A DNA stretch of 64,000 bases from Diplodia intermedia (GCA_021495925.1 JAKEKT010000131.1:1-64000); one strand, 5' to 3'; shown: positions 11,379 through 24,655, numbered from the stretch's first letter. The notes: a model not told the origin generated them from the letters alone. Translations and numbers: made by a program.

Positions 11379-14300
11379 TCACTCGAAATCCCTCTCGCCA
11401 CGGACGAGCGACGACACAAGCGCCGACTTGGCGACAATCTTCTCGGCCAGCGCAATCAAGGGCGCATTGCTCAAGATGTCGAAAACCGACACGTCGCTCT
11501 TGACCTCCTTGAAGACCCACGCCCTGATCTCGACGGCGACCAAGCTGTCGACGCCGTACGAGTTCGCCGGCCTCGCGGCGTCCAGGTCCTCCAGCTCCAT
11601 CAGCATGGCCTTGGCGAGCTTCGCCATCAGCGCCGCGCACACGGCGTCCGTGGCCTCGGCCACCGTGCCGGCGACGGCAAGGGCGGCCCGCAGCTCCTCG
11701 GACGAGTCGGCGCCGCCGCCGCCGCCGGCACCGCGCGCGAGCTCCTGGGTGTCGAAGACGCGGAGCGGCCCGAAGCGGGCCTCGCCGAACCAGAAGGGGT
11801 CGTCGTGGCCGTTCTGGGCCAGGAGGCCGCCGGTGGCGAGGCCGACGACGGCCTGGCCGGGCAGCCGGCCCGCCATGGCGGCCTGGATCACGGCGAGCAC
11901 CTCTTGCTCGTGGATGCCGATCATGGCGCCCGTCTTGAGGTAGGACAGGATCTCGCCGCGCTCGGCGGTGATGCCGACGCCGAGGACGACGCCGAGGTTG
12001 ATGCTGGTCGCGGCGAGCCCGAGCGAGCGGCGGAAGTGCGCGATGGCGTCCTGGTAGGTGTTGCCGGCGTTGTAGTTGCCCTGGCCGCGGGAGCCGACGA
12101 TGCCCCCGGTCGACGAGAGGCAGATGAAGAAGTCGAGGTCCTTGGGCAGCAGGTCGTGGAGGTTGCGGGTGGCCTGGACCTTGGGGGCGATGGCGGCTCT
12201 GTAGTCCACTACCGACATGTTCTCGAAGAGGACGTCCTGGAGTATTCATCAGCTGGTCGAGTCTCAAAACGCTGGACGAGTGCAACACACCTGCAGCTGC
12301 ATGGCGCAAGTAACGACGCCTCGAATCGGAGGAAACTGGCGCTTCACGCACTCGAGAACCTGCCGCAGGTCCGAGGCATTGCTGATATCGCAAGCAAAGG
12401 CCTTCGTCTTGGCTCCATGCTTGTGCAAGGCGTCGAGGAGCGTCTGGGCTTCGGCTCTCTTCGCTCCCGATCTAGAGGTGAATACCAGGTTGCGAGCACC
12501 CTGGCCGACCATCCAAGCGGCAATCGAGCGGCCGAGACCGCCCAGTCCGCCGGGGATCAGGTAAGTCGCGTCGGGAGAAAACGCGTAGGGCTGGATCCTG
12601 CGGGGGACAATCTGTGGCGCGATGTTAGTGCGCGTGTCATACTTAGGACGCGATGGGACTGTACCGGCACAATGTCATCCGCACCCGCCGTCAGCACCAT
12701 CTTGCCGATGTGCTTGCCAGTCTGCATGATGCGGAAAGCCTCCTCCAGCTGCGAGAACTTCATCACCTTCACCGGCTGCACGGGCCGGATGATGCCGTCG
12801 GCCAGGCACTTCATCACGTCGAAAATGATGCGGCCGAAGAGCGGGACGTTGTCGCGGTAGACAGAGAGCATGTTCACGCCTGCGAAGGTGATGTTGTCCA
12901 TGAAGGGGCTCATGTCGACCCCCGTGTTGCCAACTGCAGCAGTCAGTGTCAGTGACTTGGGCTGTACCACAGCACCGGCGCGCGCGAGACTCACCAATGT
13001 CCTTCTTCCCCAGCTCGATGAAGCGGCCAAACGGCGCGACGCACAGCCACGTCTGCCGCAGCGCCTCGCCTGCCAGCGAGTTCAAGACGACGTCCACTCC
13101 CCGGCCGCCGGTCATCCGCCTGATGCCGGCCGCAAAGCTGAGGTCCCTGCTGTTGAAGACGTGGTCCTCGGCAATGCCGTACGTCTCGACCAGGAACCGC
13201 TTCTTGGCCTCGGACGACACGGTCACGAAGACGTCGGCGCCCAGGTGCCGCGCCAGGATGATGGCCGCCTGGCCCAGACCGCCGGCCGCGGCGTGGATCA
13301 GCACCGTCTCGCCGCGCCGGAGCCGCGCAACGTCGAAGAGGGCGTAGTACACCGTGCTGTAGATGCACGGCAGCGACGCCGCGTCCTCGAACGACACGCC
13401 GGCCGGGATCTTCTGGAACATGTCGACCGGGTTGCGCAGGAAGGTGCGGAAGCAGCCGAGGCGGAAGGTGATGGCGCGGTCGCCGACGGCGTAGGCCTCC
13501 ACGCCGCGGCCGACGCGGGTGACGACGCCGCTGCACTCGACGCCGAGGTCGGTGTCGGCGATCTGGCCCATGGATATCATGACGTCGTGGAAGTTCATGC
13601 CGACGGCCTTGACCGCGATTTCGACCTCGTGGTCGCCGAGCGGCTGCGCGTGCTCCTCGTCGTCGACGAACTGGAACGTGTCGAGCATGCCGGGCACTCT
13701 GATGGCGAGCGCGAGGGCGCGGCCGGGCTGCCCGAACGGGAGCGGCACCGGCAGCGACTCGGCCGTGCTCGCCTCGAACATGTCGTTCAGCGTCTCGTCG
13801 GGCACCATGCGGAGCGAGTGGATCGTCTGGTCGCGCAGCGCGTACTCCCACTCCGCCCTCTCCGCCGCCCCGGCTCCAGCGGCCGAGCGAGCGATCTGGC
13901 AGATGGCCGCGATGGTGCTCTCCGAGTCCACAGACGCGGCCGGATCGAGGTCCAGCGTGGTGAGCTCGAGGCTGGGCACTTCGGCCCTGGTTGTCCGCCC
14001 GAGGCCGGCGATTAAGTTTGCTTCCGGCTGAGGGCTGTCCATTGCAGCACCCCTGGTCAGCCACAGCGTGCGCCCCGCGCTGAGCAAGAGGCGCTTCACA
14101 GCTTCGAAGTCCTCGCTCCCAATGGCGTGGAGGCACGCTTCGTCGGCTTCCACGGCGGAGATGCATGATTTGCCCGCCAGGCTGGTTGAATCGACGTCCC
14201 GAATGGCCATCTCCCGAACAGACGCTCCGTCCTGGGCCAGCTTCGCCTTGAGCTGTCTTACCAAAGACACCAGAGGCGCAGCAGGCTCTGCCGGGGTGAC

Positions 14301-17300
14301 GACGACGATTTCTTCGGGGAGAGCGGGTATCGAGGCCGGGCCTGCGGTGGACAGCATCAGTGAGATGGAGTAGTCGTCGGTGGTGTGGTCCCGGAAACAC
14401 ATGTCCAGCCCGCTGAAGCCTTGCTCGCGGAGCTGCACATCCCATTCCTGCTCGGAGAGCCTGGGGCCCCATTTGCGCCCGTCGTTCTCGCCTGTGCCTG
14501 GTTAGCTTACAGACTCGTCGCCTCGCCAGTGCAGCTTACCGTTCCACCAGCCGGACAGCGTGCCGAATATCATGGGCACTCTGGCCAGAGTGGATGTGAG
14601 CTCTCCAAGGAGCAGGGTCCCGCCGCTGCAGGTCTTTGTCAGCATGGTCGAAATCGAACCCGGAGCCGTGCGACTTACGGTTTGAGCATCGTCTTGCAGT
14701 GAGCGAGACAGGCGCTGATGGACGTGGTTGCATGGAGGACGTTGTTGGCGATGACCAGGTCGTACACGCCGGCCGTCACCCCCTGCGCCACGGGGTCTTT
14801 CTCGACATTGAGCACCTGGTAGTCCAAGAACGGCGCCCACTCGTCGAAGTCGGCGGCGGCCGCCTCGAAGAAGCCGCTGCTGATGTCGGTGAACATGTAC
14901 GACTGCAGGCGGGCGGCGGCGTCGGCGCGCTTGCCCAGGGCCGACAGCACCACGGACGTCGTCCCGCCCGTCCCCGCGCCGACCTCTAGGATGCGGAGCG
15001 GCTTCTTGTGTGACAGCGTCTGGACGAATTTGGCGATGATGGGGTTCCACTTGTCGGTGCCGAGCGCGTTCCGGTAGTATTCCGTGAGCAGGTTGTCTTC
15101 CATCAGCACCTCGAGCGGCTCCAGTTCTCCAAGCAGGATCTTGTCAAGCTTCGCGCCTTGGTGGCAGAGCACCCTGCCGTCGATGGAGGCGGCCGACACG
15201 TGGGCGAGAACTTCGTCGTCGAACGCGTCGGTGGTCTTCAGCCAGTCGAACTCGCGGCTCTGGCAGTCGAGCCGGCCCTCCTCGGCGAGCTCGTACCTGT
15301 GCTGCATGTACTGGTAGAACAGGCGGTGATGGGGGCTGAAGCCATCGGCATCGGCGACGGTGAAGCGGCGCAGCATCCGCTTGCAGAACACAAAGGACGC
15401 GAACTCCAGGTCGTGGATCGTCTTCTGGTCGGCGTCGGGGATGGCCTTGCCGTACTCGCCGAAGAAAACTCTGGCTGTCGCGAGGGGCAGGCTTTCGATG
15501 TCCACGCCCCACTCGGGATGGGCGCCGAGCTTCCTCAGCGACTTGGTGCTCGCCTCGGCCGCCATGCCGCCGGTCATGTTCTCCAGAGAGATGATCCTGC
15601 AGCCCTCGATGATGACCATCGGCTTCTCCCACCGGCTGTCCGAAGCCACAATTGTCCCGATCGACTCGTTGAAGCCGTACGGCTTGGAGCGCGAATAGCC
15701 GTAGTACCTCGTGCCGGGCTCGGCGCTGATTTTGTTGGAGATGTAGAGGCCCTCGATGAACCTCGGGATCTTGGCCTTCTCCAGCTGGACTCCGGCAGGG
15801 GTGCAGGCCGGGATTACCATCTGGATGAAGTTGTCCAGCGTGGCGGGGTGGATGACGTGGGGGTACTCGAAGCCCTCGGGCATGTACTTCTTCGTATCGG
15901 GAATCTCGAGGGCGCAATGAGCCTCGAAGTCCCCAGAGCTGATTGCCACAAGCCTCGTGAAGGTGGGGCCCCACTGCAGACCCAACTCCGCCAGCTGAGA
16001 AACCGTTCAGTCAGTACTGCGAAAGGCAAAGGGCGACCGAGTGCAAACTTACCGACGCGTAGACCTGGCGCGGATCGTCCGGCTTGAACCCCGCATCAAC
16101 GAGTCGAAGATACTCATCTCGATGCTTCTTCGAGGCCGCCGCCTCCTCGTCCACAAACGTCTCGTTGGCCTTGGTGGCGTACTTGACGGAGATGAGGCCG
16201 CCGCAATGCTGCGTCCAGACACCCTGTCGCGTTCTGCACGAAATGGTGAACTCATGCCAGAAGGAGTCCGGTAGACGGGAGCCGGCTCTCCACGGCCTGA
16301 ACTGGAGCTTTGTTTCGATGGGCGCGTCGGCGGGAAGCACCATGGCCTTGCCGACAGACACGTCGCGGAGCTGGAAGCCCTCGATCTCCTTGCTCTGGTC
16401 CGCGATCTGGCGCGCGGCCTCGATGGCCATGACCATCATGCCGGACAGTGGGTACAAGATGGAGCCCTGGACCTTGTGGTGTTCGATCCAGGGCGCCTCC
16501 GACACCCTGAGGTAGTTGCTCCAGCTCGGCTCCAGCTCCGTCGAGTGCTCGCTGAGCGCGCCCACTAGGTCGTGGCGGGGCCGCGCCCGGTGTCGGAATG
16601 CATGAGATACGGGCGACTCGTACCAATAGCGCGTGCTGTGGTTCCAGGCAAACGGCGGCAGGTCCGTCAGGAACCCTGGCCGGTACGTGGTCTTGTCGCC
16701 GGGTGCGTTGGCTGTGGCGATGTCCACTGGGTAGCCGTGTTGAACGAGCTTGCCCAGTGCTTCTAGACACGTCCTGGTAGCATTTTTCCCGCGCGAAAGC
16801 GTGGAGACGTACGGGACGTCGGCTGTCTTCTTTTCCTGGCTTGCCAGGATCTGCTTGAGTGGCCCTTGTAGCGCAGCGTGTGGCCCGACCTCTACGAAGA
16901 CGTTCACAAACTGAGCCTTGCGGGCCGTCCGCCTCTTGTTTGGACTGTAGGCTAGCGCTGCTTGGACTGCCTGGTTGAACCTGACTGGACTGACCATGTT
17001 CGACACCCAATATTGGGGGGAGGCAAGTGCTGCGTCATCAATGAGGGCTCCGTTGACGGACGAAACCATCTGAACGGTGGTGGTCCTCGCGCCAGCACTC
17101 TCCAGCCCGGCCAGCGCATCCAGATACGCCTGAGAGAGTGCCTGCATGTGTGGCGAGTGGTATGCGGTCTTGACCATCAGCCTGCGGTTGAAGATCTTCT
17201 CAGCCTCAAGCAGGGCCTGGACCTCGGAGATGGCGGCTGTATCACCGGAAAGCGTGACGCTGGATGGGCTGTTGATGCAAGCAACAACGACGTCCCCCTT

Positions 17301-19910
17301 GGACGCTTGATTGACGAAGGGCAGCACCGCCTCCTCCCCAAGGCCCACGGCAAGCATGGCACCATCCTTCTTCAACGCAGCCGAAAGGCGGCCGCGATGG
17401 TAAGCAATGCTGCAGGCCGCCTCTCGAGAAATGGAGCCCTGGGCATAAGCAGCCTATGCGATGTCAGTCTCGTCCTCAACACTCCCGTGGGTCCAGGCGT
17501 GGCTTACTGCTATCTCTCCACTTGAATGGCCCACTACAACCGCGGGCCTGATACCCCACGTGTCTAGAAGGTCAACCAACGCAATCTGCAGTGCAGTACA
17601 GGCTGGCTGGCTGACCTCCGGCTCGTTGACGCGAGACGTTTGTTCGTCTGCCAGCAGCTCGTCTGCAGGGGCAGTCGGTGTCAGAGATGCAGTGCGAATC
17701 GGAGAGAGTGTGCCACGTACCAAGGAGATCCCACGAGCAACCCAGAGTCTTGAGGTGCGCAGCCGCCGCTTCCAGGCTCTCTTGGAAAGCTGGGTAGGCC
17801 AGCAGCTCTCTACCCATGGCGAACCACTGCGCCCCCTGGCCAGTGAAAACAAAGCACAGCACTGCGGCTTGGGACGACCGTAGCGGCTTGGGCGGGTGCC
17901 TCTTCACCGTCGACGTCAGCTCCTCGACCGTCGACGCCACGGTGAATGCTTTCCACGGCAGCCTGCTGCGGCCCTCGGCCAGCGTAAAGGCAAGCCTGTT
18001 CAGGAAGCGGGCTTCGTCCTTGTCATTGAGCTGCGTGTGCACCTCGTGCATCTGCAGATAATCGACCAGCTGCGTTGCGGCTCGCTCAGTGCCCGCCTGC
18101 TCATGCGAGGACCAGACCAGGAGCTTCGGCTGGGAGAGAGCTGCGGTCTTGAACGGCTTCGGGGAGCCGCCGCCGGCGACATCGACTTCCTCCCACCCGT
18201 GGCTGCTGCTGTTGTCATCCGAGTCGGCCCTGGAGACGCTGCTTATCCCGCTGTCGTCCACGTCTTCGCCATCAACGACCGTGTTGTGCGGAGCGCGGAG
18301 GCCACGCGACCGGAGGTAATGGAAGGCGTCGTCGAGGATGCAATGGGCGTTCGTGCCGCCGTATCCGAACGAGTTGACGCTCGCGCGACGCAGGCCTTTG
18401 GTGGGCCACGGCTGCAGCTTGGTCGGGACTTCGAGGCCCCACTTCTCCAGCGGGATGCGGGCGTTCGCTCTCTCGAACCAGAGGTTGGGCGGGATCACGC
18501 CGCGCTCGATGGCGTAGACGGCCTTGATCAGACCGGCGAGCCCGCTCGCTCCTTCCATGTGGCCGATGTTGGTTTTGACGGAGCCGACGAGGAGCGGCTT
18601 GTCCTTGGGCCGCGCCGCACTGATGGTGGCGGCGATGGCCGAGCACTCGAGCGGGTCACCAGCCGGAGTGCCTACAGCCACTCATTAGTTTTTACAGCTC
18701 AAGGGGGGGATCGAATAAGCCTACCTGTACCGTGAGCCTCGAAGTACGCCGTGGATGCCATGTCAAGACCTGCTTGTGCGTACGTCGCCCGGATTAGGTC
18801 TTCCTGAGCTTTGGCTGAGGGTAGTGTGATTCCTGGTGACTTTGTGAGCCTGTTTCACCGCAGATACGTCGAAGATACTGACCTGGGGTTTTCCCATCTT
18901 GATTGACACCGGTGCCTCGGATGACTGCTCTGATGGTGTTGCCGTCCCTGATGGCGTCCGCCAGAGGCTTCAGCACGACCACAGCAGCACCCTCGCCCCT
19001 GGCGTATCCGTTGGCCTTGTGGTCAAAGGATTGAGACTTGCTGTCGGGACTGAGAAAGTGGAGCGACGTCATGGCAATCTGCATCTCGGGCATGAGGATC
19101 AGATTGGTGCCGCCAACCAATGCCTATACCGAGGTCAGTGATAAGAGATACTCATTGTCCGGTTTTGACCTACCGTTGGAACTTCGCCGGAACGGAGACT
19201 CTGACAAGCAAGGTGTAAGGCCACCAGAGAGGAAGAGCATGCTGTGTCCAAGCTCAGACTTGGGCCCTTCAGGTCGAAGAACCAGGAGATGCGGTTGGAT
19301 ATCAGGGCTGCACCATTGCCCGTCCCCTCGTATAGGCTACCAAAACATTAGTTGGTGTTGTATGTTTGTTTTATCGTACTTACGGGATATCCTGTGCATC
19401 ATGACCGCGCAGTGTTGCGTAGTCTCGGGTGAAAGACGCCATGTAGCAGGCCATGGACGAGCCTAGGACATCCTCCATACGCATGCCGGCTGGCGGGAGT
19501 GAGCAAAGTGCCGGAGGGTGTCAAGTAACGTGCTTGGAGAACCTACCGTTCTCAAGACCTTCGTACGCCACCTCAAGGGCCAACCGTTGCTGAGGGTCCA
19601 TGGCACCAGCCTCCTTGGAGGTGATGGAGAAGAATGGAGCATCGAAAAGAGCAATGTCTTCCTTCAAGAAGTGCCCTCCCCGTACATTCATCGTTCCTTG
19701 GCGCTCTGCATGCGGATGGTAGAAGGAGTCGATGTTGAATCGATCTTTTGGAACCTCTGACATGGCATTTCGACCCTCAGAGATCATCTCCCACAGACGC
19801 TCCGGGTTCGTTGCGTCACCCGGGAATCGCCCCCCGATGCCGACAATGGCAATCGGCATGGTGGCATCTTCGCCGCTGTCGAACACAGTCTCGTCGTTGA
19901 GGGCCATCAT
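11379..19910 (-). CDS. Highly reducing iterative type I polyketide synthase
   Basis: Fourteen exons on the minus strand (19910-19547, 19489-19384, 19336-19174, 19123-18883, 18832-18725, 18671-17721, 17662-17508, 17453-16053, 15994-14679, 14625-14540, 14491-12995, 12933-12665, 12611-12291, 12236-11379) join without a break into 2611 residues. Domains in order: KS with DPQQRL, DTACSSS (Cys about 190), EAHGTGT (about 327) and NIGHMEGASG; malonyl-CoA AT with GHSSGE (Ser about 692); DH with HHKVQGSILYP (His about 1022) and HPATLDNF (Asp about 1217); C-methyltransferase with LEVGAGTGGTT (about 1500); ER with AAAGGLGQAA (about 2030); KR with GGLGGLG (about 2240) and catalytic Tyr in GQGNYNAGN; ACP with GVDSL near 2555. 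All catalytic motifs look intact, so the product is a reduced, probably C-methylated chain. There is no thioesterase, reductase or acyltransferase at the C-terminus, so release needs a partner, most likely the hydrolase at 20839. Product unknown. Confidence 0.95.
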
Positions 19911-20838
19911 GGATGAAAAGTGTTGAAGCGGAAAGGCAGGGCAGAAGCAAATTTGATTTACTGAGCAAAGAGTACATCTCGATGAGTATTTATATAGCTT
20001 CAAGACCGCTTCCTCTATGCCGCGTACTAAGTCTCTGGCCCCATCCATTGAGCACGCCTCGGTGAGAACTTCACTCCGTCGTGACGAGCTGACAGGCAGC
20101 ATAGTCGCTTGGGTCAGCTCCTCCGCTGGATGTGTCTCACAGCCAACAAAGCCATGCCACGGCCCGTATCGAGTTGTTACTGCAAGCGCAAATAGCCGGT
20201 GGGAGGACTAGACGAGACGAAGCGACGAAGCTCTGTGATAGTGGCGTTGGATGAGGTTGCAGAAGGAGTGACAATCGCTGCTGGTCGCGGTCCAGCTACG
20301 GTGCTCATAGAACCACATCCACGCTGACAAAATCTCCTATCGTAGGATCCAACTGAGTGATTTCTGATGCGCCTCTGCAATTGGGCTACAAAGGGCGCGA
20401 AGGCAATCGTAAAGGGTGGATGGCGATGCTGCCTGCCTGTCTCAGTGACGTTGTCCTGTCGACCCATGTTGAGAAGGCGTATGCGAGAGGCATTTCTGGG
20501 CACTTTCCTCCAATAAGCGACGATATCTCGAGATTCTTGGAGCACAGGCGAACTGCCGCAAGATGCGGTGCATCAATCCGCTCTACCGGTAGCGAGGCCC
20601 CGTGCGCGCTGTGGTTGCCTCTTCTGCTGACGCGCGGACTAAAGCCCTAGCGATTGTTGCCTGGCAGGGGTTCTGCAAGCGAACCAGGTGCCAGATCCTC
20701 CCAGCGTAGACTGCCGACTGGACGTCAGGATGGCCTGACTGCAGTGAGCATCCCACAGCCCCAACGCGCCCATCCAAGGACCCCGCCATTGTCCACGCTC
20801 CCCGCCTCCATCCTCCACCCGCCACAAACCTCTCCACT
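19911..20838. promoter_or_regulatory. Shared divergent promoter of PKS and release hydrolase
   Basis: A 928-base region separates the PKS (-) and the hydrolase (+), so one set of sites could co-regulate both. At 20335-20347 there is an inverted repeat TCCTA-TCG-TAGGA, arms of five with a three-base spacer, the kind of short dyad bound by fungal Zn2Cys6 dimers. I found no second perfect copy in the other cluster promoters, so its role is a guess. Confidence 0.45.
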
Positions 20839-21711
20839 ATGCGATTTCTCTGCCTCCACGGCCACGGCACAAACTCACAGATTCTCGAGGCGCAGCTGGA
20901 GCCTCTGCGAAGTCGCCTCCCTCGAGACTGGGAATATGAGTTTCTCGACGGCGAGACGGAGACGGTTCCGGCCCCGGGTCAGAGAAATTCCTCCGGCAGA
21001 TGACGAACAGCACTGACGGCGACTTCAGGCATCGACGCAGTTTTCCCGGGTCCATATGTCTGCTACCACGAGGAACCCATCCCCGAAGATGTCCGCCGCG
21101 CCGTGGATCTCGTGAAGGAGGTGATTAGGGAAGAGGGGCCATTCGATGGAGTCATTGGCTTCTCGCAGGGAGCTGCCCTCGCAGCGACAGTGATTGCAGC
21201 CGAGGCTGAGAGGGACCCGTCGGCCGACACCTTCAAGGTGGCCGTCTTCCTTTCCGCGACCATGCCCTTCGACTTTGCCGCCGGGAAGCTGCGTCTCACA
21301 TGCGAGGTGGACAACACTCTTACGGCGGTTCACCAGGACATCCACGGGAGGGATCTGGGCGACGCGGAGCATGACTGGCTGAGCGACTGTCGCACTGCCG
21401 GCGTCATTGCAGAGTTCCAGGCCAGGAGGCCCCAGATTGAGAAGTCGGCGTTGCCTCAGAGTGTCGATGTGCTTCTCCGCTACCATCCATTGACGCACTC
21501 CCAGCAAATCGACATCCCGACCGTTCATGTCATGGGGCTGAAGGATGATTACCTTGAGCATGGGAAGAATCTGGCAGGAATTTGCAACTCCAGGCTTCAG
21601 CAGGTGGTTACGCATGACGGAGGCCATCAGCTGCCACGGGAGGCGGCTACAGTCGACAAGGTCGCGGAAGCAGTTCAGTGGGCAGTAGACAGGATGCTTT
21701 TCCACAACTAG
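20839..21711 (+). CDS. FSH-type serine hydrolase, likely polyketide release enzyme
   Basis: Two exons (20839-20977, 21029-21711) give 273 residues. The N-terminus MRFLCLHGHGTNSQILE is the hallmark of the FSH1 alpha/beta-hydrolase family. The nucleophile elbow is GFSQG, the acid is probably the Asp in MGLKDDYLE and the base is the His in THDGGHQLPR, so the Ser-Asp-His triad is complete. Family relatives in fungal clusters, such as LovG of the lovastatin pathway, hydrolyse the thioester between the finished chain and the ACP of a highly reducing PKS. It is divergently transcribed from the PKS with a shared 0.9-kb promoter, which fits that role. No signal peptide, so cytosolic. Confidence 0.9.
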
Positions 21712-22364
21712 AATATCTTAGCTTGCTCAGATGCGATATGGAAACCCTCTATCCTCACTTTCGTTGAAGTGTTGATATTCCGTGCCCTCGACCCAAGCAC
21801 TTCCCAGTTCGCCAGTATAATCACCGTCCGCATCTTTGCTTCACCCCATGTTTGAACCTGCATCGACGTCGGTATGTCCTCCCCCGCCACTCATGCAAAT
21901 AATGGTCATAGATCGATCTGCTTTTTACGCCTACCCTGGCAGTGAGACACGACAAGTGACTCGGAGCTTCCCGTTGTCACTCCCAACCCATCAATGGTCA
22001 CGGACGTCACTGCTACAGCATAATCAATATGTGGCTGCTGAAGGATCACTGGCGTGAGAAGGAATCCATATCGACACTTTTGTAGCAAGGTACATACATA
22101 CATGTAATGCACCGTCGTGCACATGCATGGATCTTTTCAGCTGAAGACTTGCTGCCTACGCACCTTCCGCTTGTAGAACCGGTTCCGTGGAGGCCGGCGG
22201 CCGCGTCATGATACGGGCGTTCGCCAGACGATACCTCAAAATGTCAGGCCAGACAGTGGTGATCTATTGGGGGCGAGGCAAGGGTATTTCATGTCGAACT
22301 CAAACGTGCGAAACGATGTTCAACCGCATCCACATTGCTGGAGAACAGAGACCGCACTATCACG
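21712..22364. other. Intergenic between hydrolase and P450
   Basis: About 650 bases holding the hydrolase 3' end and the P450 promoter. Nothing else recognised. Confidence 0.5.
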
Positions 22365-24233
22365 ATGTCCGCGGCCGCATTTGCTGTACTAGCCACCATG
22401 TCCCCTCAATCTCTACTAGCCCTCGCGCTCCTGACCTACGTACTGGGCATCGCCGTTTACCGCCTCACGCTCCACCCCCTTGCCAAGATCCCCGGCCCGA
22501 AGCTGGCGGCGATAACTCAGCTGTACCAAACCTTCTACTGCTACTACAGAAACGAGAGCCGCTTCTACCAGCATATCGAACGCCTCCATGAGAAGTACGG
22601 TACGTAACACCAGAGCTGCCTTCACCCTTGCCAGTTGAGAAGACTCACACATGAGGCCAAAACAGGGCCGGTCGTCCGCATCACGCCGACCGAGGTCTCG
22701 CTCAACGACCCGGACAACTACAGCAAGATCTACCACGTGGGGAGCAAGTACTGCAAGGCGCCAGACTACTACCGCGTCTTCGGGGCGCCGGCGGCCTTTT
22801 TCACGACGGTGCCGAACCGGCTGCACGCGGCGCGGCGGGCGCCGGTCAACCCGTTCTTCTCGCGGCGGGGAGTGCAGAGCCTGGAGCCGGTGGTGCAGGA
22901 CAAGGCGCGCGTGCTGGTGGGGCGGCTGCGGGCGGAGCTGGACGCGCGGGGCGAGTGCGAGCTGCACGACCTGTTCAGCGCGCTGAGCGTCGACGTGGCG
23001 AGCGAGTACGCGTTCGACGACTGCTACGACCTGCTCCACGCCGACGGCGGCGGCAGGGCCTTCTCGCGCATGGTCCGCGGCGTGCTGCGCTCGTTCTGGT
23101 TCTTCATGCAGTCGGCGACGGTGGAGGCGGTTGCGCTGAGGCTGCCGCGCGCGGTTGCGGAGCTGAATCCCGCCATCAGGCACTACAACGCCTTGGTCGA
23201 GGTGAGTGCGGCCCGCGGAGAAGCGCGTGGGGCGAGGAGGAGGCCGGCGAACTGCTGCTGACTCATACCGGGGTGGCCAGGGGACGCGGCGGAAGGTGGC
23301 CGAGACCAAGAGGCAGGTGGAGTCGGGCCAGGTCAGGCCGCTGCGGCGATCCATCTTTCACGACCTACTGACGACGACGCCGCCGACGACGAAGGAAGAC
23401 GGCGGCGCAGTCCAGCCGCCGAGCGTGGACGACATGACGGATATCGCACTGACCATCATCGTGGCAGCTGCGGCGGCGACCGGCAACGCTTTGTCCATGA
23501 TCGCTTACCATGTGCTCAGCAATGTGCAAGTCAGGGACGAACTGCACGCGGAGCTGCTGGCTGCGTTCCCTGACGAGCATCAACCGATGCAGTGGGCGGC
23601 GCTGGAGAAACTTCCGCTTCTGGTAAGCCGAACAATGCTCGGCGCCATCCGGGGATCATGAGGCTAACGAGGCCCTGCAGGCGGCAGTGATCAAGGAGGG
23701 CTTGCGGCTGTCGTATGGCGTCATCGGGAGGCTACCCCGCGTGGTGCCTGAGCCAGGCGCCGTCTTCAACGGCCACGCAATCCCGGCCGGGGTACGTCTG
23801 TCCAGTTTGAGCAGGGCGTACGTGTGCTGACCGCGTCCGTGTGCAGAGCATCGTAGGCATGTCGAGCTGGACCATGCACCGCACGCCGTCGGTCTTCCCC
23901 GAGCCCGACAAGTTCGATCCCAGCCGGTGGCTGGACCCTGCCGCAGCGCGGAGGCTGAGCCCTTACCTGGTCTCGTTTGGCAAGGATAGCCGCCAGTGTA
24001 TCGGAATGCCGTGAGTGCTCGTCCTCTGTTCAGACGAGATTGCTGACCACCCTGCCAGGCTAGCCTACTGCGAGCTGTACGTCACTGTCGCCACCATATT
24101 CCGCAGTCTCGGAAGCGATCTAGAGGTGAACGGTACGGGGCCCGAGGATCTGGTCTTCGAGGACTACTTTTCCGGCTACCACCCGGAAAAGGCGAACCCA
24201 CTCCGCGTGCGCCGCGCTGCCAGCCAGGCCTAA
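22365..24233 (+). CDS. Cytochrome P450 of the PKS cluster
   Basis: Six exons (22365-22599, 22666-23201, 23281-23622, 23681-23791, 23847-24010, 24059-24233) give 520 residues. An N-terminal membrane anchor is followed by the hinge KIPGPKLAA, the I-helix region TDIALTIIVAAAAATGN, the K-helix ExxR (KEGLRLS), the FDPSRW segment and the haem loop VSFGKDSRQCIGM with the axial Cys. The I-helix lacks the usual AGxDT pattern (AAATGN instead) and the haem loop has Asp where the family normally has Gly (FxxGxRxCxG). Both departures occur in fungal P450 groups that include secondary-metabolite enzymes, so I do not call it inactive. It is an endoplasmic-reticulum monooxygenase, a candidate tailoring enzyme of the polyketide, followed co-directionally by the MFS gene. 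Confidence 0.9.
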
Positions 24234-24347
24234 GCGAAACAGGCATGCGCCGTTGACACATCCAGCATAAATGGCGCAGACAGATAAGGACGCGGGGATG
24301 TGGGGGCGGGTACGTCCCTCGCGGCGTGGTGTGGCGGGGTCGATGGA

Positions 24348-24417
24348 AGGCATGTGGAAGGATTCGAAGGATTTTGTGTAACCATCACTTGCATTTAACC
24401 ACTCTGCCATGCGGCCA
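24348..24417 (-). other. Possible tRNA-derived remnant
   Basis: Read on the minus strand the sequence has a perfect A-box-like TGGCAGAGTGG followed by TTAA, then about 35 bases on CTTCGAATCC, which resembles a decayed B-box (normally GGTTCGANTCC). A seven-base loop closed by GTG/CAC lies between. The acceptor stem does not pair and the T stem is poor, so this is not a working tRNA gene. It may be a tRNA pseudogene or part of a SINE, or chance. It sits in the short gap between the P450 and the MFS gene. Confidence 0.25.
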
Positions 24418-24655
24418 ATCAGACTGATCCTCTCTCTGCCACCCCGGCCCGTCCCGCATGGCCCCGGGTGCGGCGCACACGGCGTGCGGCCGTAAGCCAC
24501 GCGGTTCGACGTTCCATTGTGAAGTCCTCACTGCGCTCTCCTTCCCTCGCTCCTCCTCCCATTCCCTCCTCGCCCCTCTCGCCATTGCCTTCTCCCTCCA
24601 GCTTGCCAGCCATCGCCCCCAATCCATTTCTGCTCCGCTGGCTTGTGTGCTCGCA

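Noticed and set aside
12870..14015. 381-codon plus-strand frame inside the PKS
   Set aside because: Antisense to the ER-domain exon, which has clear motifs; the plus frame has none.
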